The notes under the pieces were generated by a model. That model searched no databases. It was not told the DNA's origin and saw only the letters and a list, made by a program, of their open reading frames with translations. From assembly GCA_946540365.1 (NCBI GenBank), contig CAMNIH010000019.1, positions 1-19,720 of the forward strand: a stretch of DNA of 19,720 nucleotides, read 5' to 3'. The DNA is from an uncultured Bacteroidales bacterium. Lineage in GTDB: Bacteria > Bacteroidota > Bacteroidia > Bacteroidales > P3. Shown here piece by piece: positions 1 through 7,284 of this stretch (positions are counted from its first letter, which is position 1; the number at the start of each line of letters is the position of its first letter). The position numbers were made by a program, and so were the translations under genes.

Positions 1-9
1 TGCTATAAT

Positions 10-21
10 TTTAACATTATT
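10..21 (+). repeat. 12-nt motif, left copy of an inverted pair flanking the sigma cassette
   Basis: TTTAACATTATT lies here on the plus strand, and the same 12 bases lie on the minus strand at 1621-1632, on the far side of the three-gene sigma operon. In both copies AAC follows, after one extra T here and directly at the other site. Both sites are AT-rich, so chance similarity is possible. They could be a shared regulator or sigma binding site, or remnants of cassette ends. No function is shown. Confidence 0.3.
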
Positions 22-25
22 TAAC

Positions 26-50
26 TCTGCCTGATGGCCGTGCAGGCAGA
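26..50. repeat. Inverted repeat, 8-bp arms
   Basis: TCTGCCTG (26-33) and CAGGCAGA (43-50) are perfect inverted arms around a 9-nt loop. The element lies downstream of the minus-strand sigma operon, which ends at 119. It may be part of a transcription end region for that operon or for an unseen gene to the left. No T tract follows it on either strand. Confidence 0.4.
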
Positions 51-83
51 TGCCGATGCTCTCTTTGCACCGAGAAAAGTGCC

Positions 84-103
84 ACAGTTCTAACTGTTTT
101 TTT
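84..103 (+). terminator. Possible weak Rho-independent terminator
   Basis: ACAGTT (84-89) and AACTGT (92-97) can pair around a 2-nt loop and are followed by a run of seven T (97-103). Orientation suits a plus-strand gene ending left of the window. The stem is short and the loop very tight, so this is only a candidate. Confidence 0.3.
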
Positions 104-118
104 CATAATCTAATTTTT

Positions 119-649
119 TTAGTGTTTATCTATGTTTATTTCATTAAATAAGCTTTTATGAAAGACCAACTCTATCTCTTGTTCTGTATGGGTATGAATG
201 ACTGCCACGCACATGCGAACCGGAAAATAGGAAACTATTTCATTATTATTGGGATCTGGCCCCCCTGGTACGCCAGGAGCACCCCGAACACAATCTCCTG
301 TGAATCTAATCTCGTGGCCATTTTCTCTTTTACCATATATTCTTCTCATCAACATCATCTCATCTATTTTCTCCTCGCTTTTTCCCATGGCGCGCAGCAG
401 GTCGGCGAAGGCGGCGGAGTCCTCGGCCTCGAGGAGGGTCATATCCAAGCGCAGGGTATCGTTGATGGGCATCTGGCGTATGAAGGCGGCGCGGACGCCC
501 GGCTGGTGGCGGTACTGGCGGTAGACCTCGCTGGTCTCGCTTAGCGGCACCGTGTGCCGCCAGTAGATCACGGCGACAGTAAGCGCCGAGGACAGCAGGC
601 AGAGCAGCAGGGTGAGGAGTATCCAGCGTATGAAAGGGTGACGGTTCAT
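119..649 (-). CDS. Membrane-anchored hypothetical protein, third gene of the sigma-factor operon
   Basis: This 176-aa protein is not a family I recognise. Residues about 8-28 form one hydrophobic membrane segment after a short basic N-terminus, and the rest would be periplasmic. The soluble part contains an acidic helix-like stretch, then a Gly/Pro-rich segment near residues 122-132 (GAPGVPGGPD), and two cysteines. Its start codon overlaps the stop of the preceding gene as ATGA at 646-649, which indicates translational coupling. As the last gene of an ECF sigma / membrane protein operon it may be a signal sensor, an anti-sigma partner or a regulated envelope protein. The function is inferred from position only. 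Confidence 0.7.
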   Translation of the reverse strand: MNRHPFIRWILLTLLLCLLSSALTVAVIYWRHTVPLSETSEVYRQYRHQPGVRAAFIRQMPINDTLRLDMTLLEAEDSAAFADLLRAMGKSEEKIDEMMLMRRIYGKRENGHEIRFTGDCVRGAPGVPGGPDPNNNEIVSYFPVRMCVAVIHTHTEQEIELVFHKSLFNEINIDKH

Positions 650-990
650 AGGTGGTCGACGATTTGATTGACGGTGTCCAGCACTTCGGCTCGGTCCTGG
701 TGGTGGTTCAGGTTCATTGACTGCGCCGGCACGGGAAGGGCGGAGGCAGTGACGACGGGAGCCACAACGAGGCCGATGAACAAGCAGACGGCCAGGTTGA
801 TGCGGTTGATGCGCCGCTCATGACGCAGCTGGGATTCGATGCGCTGGGCGCGGCGGTTGATCTCGTCGAAGGAGGGCGGTGGCGGAATGGGGGTGGCAGC
901 CAGGCTGCGCAGCCAGGCGTCGCGAATGGCTTCGAGGTCGAAAGACTCGCGCTCCAGTTCCGCGCGCCGGGATGTTTTATTTTGTTTCAT
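646..990 (-). CDS. Putative single-pass membrane anti-sigma-like protein
   Basis: The protein has 114 residues. A charged, probably cytoplasmic N-terminal part (about 1-64) contains a PIPPPPSF segment followed by an Arg/Glu-rich helix. One membrane helix follows at about 65-88 (LAVCLFIGLVVAPVV), then a short tail. This is the usual shape of small anti-sigma factors that hold an ECF sigma at the membrane, but I see no zinc-binding HxxxCxxC anti-sigma motif. Its first 14 bases overlap the end of the sigma gene and its stop overlaps the next start, so all three genes are probably one transcript. The anti-sigma role is inference from topology and gene order. Confidence 0.65.
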   Translation of the reverse strand: MKQNKTSRRAELERESFDLEAIRDAWLRSLAATPIPPPPSFDEINRRAQRIESQLRHERRINRINLAVCLFIGLVVAPVVTASALPVPAQSMNLNHHQDRAEVLDTVNQIVDHL

Positions 991-1504
991 TATACATTTT
1001 TATTAGCTTGTTCTTGATGCGGTTGATTCGGGTGGCGATGTTGGTGACGGAGAGTCCTGTCTGGGCGGCGATGTCGGCATGGGAGAAGTCGTCGAGGTAG
1101 AGACGTATGATCTGTCGGTCGCGCTCAGGGAGGCGGTTGATGAGGGAGTAGAGCACCTCGAGCATGTAGTCGTCGGGCGAGGGGTCGAGGGCGGCGTCCG
1201 GGCTGTCGCTGTCGGCGGCGGCGAGGGCGACAGTGAGCGGCCGGCGGGCCTGCTCGCGCAGGTGGCTGCGGGCGGTGTTGAGCGCCACGCGGTAGACCCA
1301 GGTGGCGAGGTGGCCCTCGTCGCGGTAGTCGCGCAGGCCGTGCCAGATATGGCCGAGGATGTCGTAGTAGAGGTCGTCGCACAGCGCACAGTCGTGCGGG
1401 AAGAACTGGCGGCAGAGGCCGTAGATCTTCCGGCTGTAGTCGGTTGTCACCTCGTCGAAGAGCTGGGTCCGACATTGGTCGCTGTTGTGTGGTGTCGCCT
1501 TCAT
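977..1504 (-). CDS. RNA polymerase ECF-type sigma factor
   Basis: From the ATG at 1504 this is a 175-aa sigma-70 family protein of the extracytoplasmic function group. Region 2 is recognisable in the segment from YSRKIYGLCRQFF to LATWVYRVALNTARSHLRE. Region 4 is recognisable in the C-terminal part: LPERDRQIIRLYLDDFSHADIA, then the helix-turn-helix GLSVTNIATRINRIKNKL. The linker is short and acidic, with no extra domain. The frame is open to 1579, but those 25 codons encode a Pro/Gly-rich stretch unlike sigma factors. ATG 1504, or ATG 1519, is therefore preferred. It overlaps the downstream membrane gene by 14 bases. The target promoters are unknown; autoregulation is plausible for this class. 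Confidence 0.9.
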   Translation of the reverse strand: MKATPHNSDQCRTQLFDEVTTDYSRKIYGLCRQFFPHDCALCDDLYYDILGHIWHGLRDYRDEGHLATWVYRVALNTARSHLREQARRPLTVALAAADSDSPDAALDPSPDDYMLEVLYSLINRLPERDRQIIRLYLDDFSHADIAAQTGLSVTNIATRINRIKNKLIKMYNETK

Positions 1505-1584
1505 CGCGTGGGGGTGCATAGGCCCGCCGGGGGCTGGTGCGCCATTTCTTTTTCTAAGTATTAACGCGAAAAAAATCAAAAAAT

Positions 1585-1618
1585 CACACTTGGGTCTGTT
1601 TTTTTTGAAAAAAGTGTG
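1585..1618. repeat. Inverted repeat between the sigma gene and the divergent small ORF
   Basis: CACACTT (1585-1591) and AAGTGTG (1612-1618) are perfect 7-bp inverted arms about 20 bases apart, with a T/A-rich centre. The position in a divergent intergenic region fits an operator for either gene or a simple hairpin. Nothing decides between these from sequence alone. Confidence 0.4.
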
Positions 1619-1636
1619 TTAATAATGTTAAATTTT
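1604..1636 (+). promoter_or_regulatory. Possible promoter of the small ORF at 1672
   Basis: TTTG (1604-1607) is followed after 21 bases by TAAATTTT (1629-1636). The latter differs from the Bacteroidota -7 consensus TAnnTTTG only at the last base. Spacing is within the normal range. The match is imperfect in an AT-rich tract, so support is modest. Confidence 0.35.
1621..1632 (-). repeat. 12-nt motif, right copy of the inverted pair
   Basis: On the minus strand this reads TTTAACATTATT, identical to 10-21 on the plus strand. It lies upstream of the sigma gene and also overlaps the proposed -7 region of the divergent small ORF. It is a possible binding site shared by both ends of the cassette. 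Confidence 0.3.
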
Positions 1637-1671
1637 CATTCCGGCACAATTTAAGGAGGGAAATGTCGTTT

Positions 1672-1899
1672 ATGAAGGCGAAAACAAGTCAAACAACAGT
1701 AATAACCAAGAATGTTCAACCAATCAAGGCGCGTATGAAGCAGCACTACGATTTCACACACAGCACAGACACATTTTCATCGGCTGCAAGCACAGACATA
1801 CAACCCTCGGAGCGCACGCTCCAGAACATCCGCAGCTTCGCCCGCAGTTTCCAGCGAGTGGAGGTGGAGGGGCTGAGCATCGACTTCTTCCTGAACTGA
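1672..1899 (+). CDS. Small conserved-type Bacteroidales hypothetical protein
   Basis: The product has 75 residues. Its C-terminal half (SERTLQNIRSFARSFQRVE, ending DFFLN) resembles a short protein pattern I recall from many Bacteroidales genomes, where it is annotated as hypothetical; this recall is unverified. There is no signal peptide or membrane segment, and the protein is basic at the N-terminus. An unusually strong Shine-Dalgarno sequence, AGGAGGG at 1654-1660, sits 11 bases before the ATG at 1672. The in-frame ATG at 1663 is only two bases from it, so 1672 is chosen. The gene is divergent from the ECF sigma operon and ends just before a strong palindromic terminator. Function unknown. 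Confidence 0.65.
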   Translation: MKAKTSQTTVITKNVQPIKARMKQHYDFTHSTDTFSSAASTDIQPSERTLQNIRSFARSFQRVEVEGLSIDFFLN

Positions 1900-1910
1900 G
1901 GGAAGCGAGT

Positions 1911-1968
1911 ACAACAGACAAGGGGGGCGCGGACCGACAGCTGTCGGTCCGCGCCCCTTTTCTGTTGT
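1911..1968. terminator. Bidirectional terminator, long perfect palindrome
   Basis: Positions 1924-1940 and 1941-1957 are perfect 17-bp inverted arms with no spacer, and TTTT follows on the plus strand. Outer arms ACAACAGA (1911-1918) and TCTGTTGT (1961-1968) also pair. It lies between the convergent small ORF (ends 1899) and the guanylyltransferase gene (ends 1987), so it can end transcription from both sides. Confidence 0.85.
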
Positions 1969-1986
1969 ATCTCCGCCTCTCTGTCG

Positions 1987-3030
1987 TCAGAGACGTTCCA
2001 CCCAGTGCTTGATCTGCTGCTCGTCGTCGAGGCGGCAGACCAGGAGCGAGTGGTCGCGCAGCGCCACCAGGCAGTGGTCGAGCCCCTGGACGATGGCCTC
2101 GTAGCCGGGCTCGATATTGACCACGCTGTTGCGGCTGTCGATCACGACGGCGTGGCCGCCCACGGCGTTGCCGGCCTCGTCGTGGGCCGCATGGGTGTAG
2201 AGCGACCCCCAGGTGCCGATGTCGCTCCAGCCGAAGTCGGCCGCCACCGTGAAGCGGCTGTCCGACCGTTCCATGACGCCGTAGTCGATCGAGATATTCT
2301 CACAGCGCTCGAACTGCCGGTCGATGAAGGCCTGCTCGCCGGGGGTGCCGAAGGCGGAGCATCCCTCGTCGAAGAGGGCCGCCATGTCGGGCAGGTACCG
2401 CCGGAAGGCGGCCATGATGGCGTCGGTGCTCCAGAGGAAGATGCCTGAATTCCAGAAATAACGTCCATCCGCCAGGAAACGCTTGGCGGTCTCGAGGTCG
2501 GGCTTCTCCTTGAAGTTCTTCACCGGCACGATGCCCTCCTGCAGACGGTCCACCTCGATGTAGCCGTAGCCCGTCTCGGGACGGCTGGGCTTGATGCCGA
2601 TGGTCATGAGGGCCTGGCGGTTGCCCTCGACGAAGTCGAGCCCCTGGCCGATGACGCGCTGGAATTCACGCTCGTTGGTGACGAGGTGGTCGGCCGGCGT
2701 GACGGCCACCGAGGCCTCCGCGCAGCGGCTGAGGATATGCCACGTGGCGTAGGCGATACAGGGGGCGGTGTTGCGGCGCATCGGCTCGCAGAGCACCTGG
2801 TCGTCGCCGAGTTCAGGCAGCTGCTCGAGGACGAGGTGCTTGTAGGCCGCATTGGTGACCACCAGGAAGTTGGAGGCCGGCACCAGCGGCAGGAAACGCT
2901 CGAAGGTGGCGCGGATGAAGCTCTTGCCCGTGCCCAGCACGTCGAGGAATTGTTTGGGATAGTTGTTCTTGCTCAGCGGCCAGAAGCGGCTCCCAATGCC
3001 GCCGGCCATAATCACGCAGTATCTTTCCAT
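1987..3030 (-). CDS. manC: Mannose-1-phosphate guanylyltransferase
   Basis: This 347-aa cytoplasmic enzyme would make GDP-mannose from GTP and mannose-1-phosphate for polysaccharide or LPS synthesis. The nucleotidyltransferase signature is at residues 10-20 (GGIGSRFWPLS). PADH is at 112-115, RPETGYGYIE at 150-159, FKEKP at 173-177 and NSGIFLW at 194-200. The length matches single-domain forms; the C-terminal phosphomannose isomerase domain of bifunctional proteins (about 470 aa) is absent. It lies on the same strand as kdsD-lptB, 161 bases after lptB, with no recognisable TAnnTTTG box in the gap. It may be read from upstream. A 7-bp tandem array sits 9 bases before its ATG. Confidence 0.93.
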   Translation of the reverse strand: MERYCVIMAGGIGSRFWPLSKNNYPKQFLDVLGTGKSFIRATFERFLPLVPASNFLVVTNAAYKHLVLEQLPELGDDQVLCEPMRRNTAPCIAYATWHILSRCAEASVAVTPADHLVTNEREFQRVIGQGLDFVEGNRQALMTIGIKPSRPETGYGYIEVDRLQEGIVPVKNFKEKPDLETAKRFLADGRYFWNSGIFLWSTDAIMAAFRRYLPDMAALFDEGCSAFGTPGEQAFIDRQFERCENISIDYGVMERSDSRFTVAADFGWSDIGTWGSLYTHAAHDEAGNAVGGHAVVIDSRNSVVNIEPGYEAIVQGLDHCLVALRDHSLLVCRLDDEQQIKHWVERL

Positions 3031-3039
3031 GGGGGGTGA

Positions 3040-3074
3040 GGTTTAAGGTTTAAAGTTTAAGGTTTAAGGTTTAG
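3040..3074. repeat. Tandem array of five 7-bp units upstream of manC
   Basis: Five contiguous units read GGTTTAA, GGTTTAA, AGTTTAA, GGTTTAA, GGTTTAG on the plus strand. On the coding strand of manC they end 9 bases before the ATG, separated by a C-rich linker, TCACCCCCC. The unit length is not a multiple of three and the array is noncoding. Slippage would change the leader length. Confidence 0.9.
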
Positions 3075-3083
3075 GCGCTGTAG

Positions 3084-3154
3084 AGACGCGGCGTGCCGCG
3101 TCTGCATTTCATTATTTGTATGTTGTGGCGGCGCGGCGTGCCGCGTCTGCATTT
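3084..3154. repeat. Two palindromic repeats spaced 45 bp apart
   Basis: A 23-base direct repeat occurs at 3087-3109 and 3132-3154, beginning CGCGGCGTGCCGCG. The first copy is a hairpin with AGACGCGG (3084-3091) and CCGCGTCT (3096-3103) around a 4-nt loop. The bases after each copy (ATTTGTxTGT-like) are also similar, so this looks like a decayed 45-bp tandem duplication of a REP-like interspersed element between lptB and manC. Confidence 0.8.
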
Positions 3155-3170
3155 ATTTGTTTGTCGTGTG

Positions 3171-3190
3171 GCCAAACGTTCACGTTTGGC
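3171..3190. repeat. Short hairpin immediately after lptB
   Basis: GCCAAACGT (3171-3179) and ACGTTTGGC (3182-3190) are perfect 9-bp arms with a 2-nt loop, starting one base after the lptB stop codon on the minus strand. No T run follows on that strand, so it may be an mRNA 3'-end stabiliser or a repeat element rather than a classical terminator. Confidence 0.6.
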
Positions 3191-3191
3191 A

Positions 3192-4013
3192 CTATATCTC
3201 CACCGTCCTGGCCCTCCGCAACTCGAAGTCGCGCCCGAGGTACTTCTCGCGCACATCGGGGTCGGCGGCCATCTGCTCGGGGGTGCCGTGGTGGAGCACG
3301 GAACCCTCGTAGAGGAGGTAGGCGCGGTCGGTGATGGCGAGGGTCTCGCGCACGTTGTGGTCGGTGATGAGGATGCCGATGTTGCGTTCCTTGAGGTGCG
3401 CCACGATGTCCTGGATGTCCTGCACGGCGATGGGGTCGACGCCGGCGAAGGGCTCGTCGAGGAGCAGGAACATGGGGTCGTTGGCCAGCGCGCGGGCGAT
3501 CTCGGTGCGGCGGCGTTCGCCGCCGCTGAGCTGTATGCCCTTGCTCTTCCGGATATGCTGCAGGCGGAACTCGTCAAGGAGCGACTCCAGCTTCTCGCGC
3601 TGCCGCTCCTTGTCGAGGTCCTTGCGGAACTCGAGGATCGAGGCAATATTGTCCTCGACGCTCATCTGGCGGAAGACCGAGGCCTCCTGGGCCAGGTAGC
3701 CGACCCCGAGCTGGGCCCGGCGGTACTGGGGCAGGCCGGTGATGCGGAGGCGCCAAGGGCCATCGGCCGGACACTCGGCCTTCTTCTCGCGGAAGACAGG
3801 ATGCTGACGGTCGGCCTCGCAGGTGCTTTCCATGTAGACGCTGCCGTCGTTGGGCTTGATGATGCCCACCACCATGTAGAAGGTGGTCGTCTTGCCCGCG
3901 CCATTGGGACCCAACAGGCCCACGATCTCGCCTTGGCTCACCTCGACCGAGACCTGCTTCACCACCGTGCGCGAACGGTACACTTTGACGACGTGGTCGG
4001 TATACAGTTTCAT
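3192..4013 (-). CDS. lptB: LPS export ABC transporter ATP-binding protein LptB
   Basis: This 273-aa ATPase powers extraction of lipopolysaccharide from the inner membrane with LptF/LptG. Walker A GPNGAGKT is at 35-42, the Q-loop in [10 protein letters not shown] has Q109, the signature LSGGERRR starts at 162, Walker B is FLLLDEP (D186, E187), and the switch histidine is H219. The phrases [13 protein letters not shown] and [14 protein letters not shown] are characteristic of LptB. The family is usually about 240 aa. Here roughly 28 extra residues (about 63-90, rich in charged residues and with two cysteines) lie between the strand after Walker A and ITGLP. The start overlaps the stop of kdsD as ATGA, implying co-translation. 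Two hairpin elements follow. Confidence 0.93.
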   Translation of the reverse strand: MKLYTDHVVKVYRSRTVVKQVSVEVSQGEIVGLLGPNGAGKTTTFYMVVGIIKPNDGSVYMESTCEADRQHPVFREKKAECPADGPWRLRITGLPQYRRAQLGVGYLAQEASVFRQMSVEDNIASILEFRKDLDKERQREKLESLLDEFRLQHIRKSKGIQLSGGERRRTEIARALANDPMFLLLDEPFAGVDPIAVQDIQDIVAHLKERNIGILITDHNVRETLAITDRAYLLYEGSVLHHGTPEQMAADPDVREKYLGRDFELRRARTVEI

Positions 4014-4972
4014 ATAATTCCTTCTCTTAAAATATCATGTATATGTACAATGCCGAGGTAGTGCCCGTCGGCATCGGTGACGATCAGCTGGGTGATCGAG
4101 TGGGCACGCATCATCTGCAGTGCGTTGACGGCATGCTCGGTGTCGCGAATGCAACGGGGATGAGGGTGCATGATGTCGGCGGCGCACTTAGGCTCGTGGA
4201 ACGTCTGCATCATGCGGCGCAGGTCGCCGTCGGTGACGATGCCGCGTATCTCGCCCCCCTCCTCGACAACCGTGCATCCCAGCCGCTTGGAGGTCATCTC
4301 CAGGATGGTGTCGGGGATCGAGGTGTCGGGGCTCACGCTGGGGCGTTCGTTCTGCACGTAGAGGTCGGCCACCCGGAGGTACAGCTTCTTGCCCAAGGCG
4401 CCGCCCGGATGGAACCGTGCGAAGTCGCTCGCCGAGAAGTTGCGGCACTCGATGAGGGCCACCGCCAGTGCGTCGCCCATCACCAGCTGGGCGGTGGTGC
4501 TGCTAGTGGGGGCCAGGTTGTTGGGGCAGGCCTCGTGGTCGACGGTGGTGTTGAGCACCAGGTCGGCCTCGCGGGCCAGGAACGAGTCGGTGTTGCCCAC
4601 GATGGCTATAATCTTGTTGCCGAAATTCTTGATGAGCGGCAGCAGCACCTTGATCTCGGGCGTGTCGCCGCTCTTGGAGACGCAGATGACCACATCGTCG
4701 GGCCGCACCATGCCCAGGTCGCCGTGGATGGCGTCGGCGGCATGGAGGAACAGGGCCGGCGTGCCCGTCGAGTTGAAGGTGGAAACAATCTTGGTGGCGA
4801 TGTTGGCACTCTTGCCGATACCGGTCACCACCACCCGTCCGGGGGTTGAAAAAAGTATTTCCACAGCCTCGGCAAAGCTGTCGTTGATATAATCCTTCAG
4901 GTTTTCGATAGCTTTTTTTTCATCTGCAATCACCTGAATAGCAATCTGTTTTATCTCTTCTCGGCTCTTCAC
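4010..4972 (-). CDS. kdsD: Arabinose-5-phosphate isomerase, KpsF/GutQ/KdsD family
   Basis: The enzyme interconverts ribulose-5-phosphate and arabinose-5-phosphate, the first step towards Kdo for lipid A core. An N-terminal SIS sugar-isomerase domain contains [15 protein letters not shown] and [10 protein letters not shown], and the family motif [11 protein letters not shown] ends that domain. Two CBS domains follow, with [11 protein letters not shown] in the first and [11 protein letters not shown] in the second. An ATG at 5044 would give 344 aa, but its first 24 residues come from an A-rich tract that overlaps the recQ promoter on the other strand. A GTG at 4972 gives 320 aa, the usual family length, so I prefer it with moderate certainty. 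The gene is coupled to lptB through ATGA. No clear minus-strand -7 box was found. Confidence 0.9.
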   Translation of the reverse strand: MKSREEIKQIAIQVIADEKKAIENLKDYINDSFAEAVEILFSTPGRVVVTGIGKSANIATKIVSTFNSTGTPALFLHAADAIHGDLGMVRPDDVVICVSKSGDTPEIKVLLPLIKNFGNKIIAIVGNTDSFLAREADLVLNTTVDHEACPNNLAPTSSTTAQLVMGDALAVALIECRNFSASDFARFHPGGALGKKLYLRVADLYVQNERPSVSPDTSIPDTILEMTSKRLGCTVVEEGGEIRGIVTDGDLRRMMQTFHEPKCAADIMHPHPRCIRDTEHAVNALQMMRAHSITQLIVTDADGHYLGIVHIHDILREGII

Positions 4973-4984
4973 GGAGAAAATTTT

Positions 4985-5015
4985 TTTGTCGGTTTGATGT
5001 TTTTTTGTACCTTTG
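4985..5015 (+). promoter_or_regulatory. recQ promoter, Bacteroidota -33/-7 type
   Basis: TTTG (4985-4988) is followed after 19 bases by TACCTTTG (5008-5015), a full match to TAnnTTTG with ideal spacing. Transcription would start about 40 bases before the recQ ATG at 5064. Confidence 0.75.
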
Positions 5016-5063
5016 TAAAACTGAATTAGGTAACGCACCTTCACTCATATTATTGCTTGAACA

Positions 5064-7268
<2,205 letters not shown>

Positions 7269-7284
7269 CCCCCTCCCACCGGCC

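Noticed and set aside
3071..3646. Minus-strand Ser/Arg/Thr-rich frame of 191 codons across lptB and the repeats
   Set aside because: Overlaps LptB in another frame, low-complexity composition, and continues through noncoding palindromic repeats.
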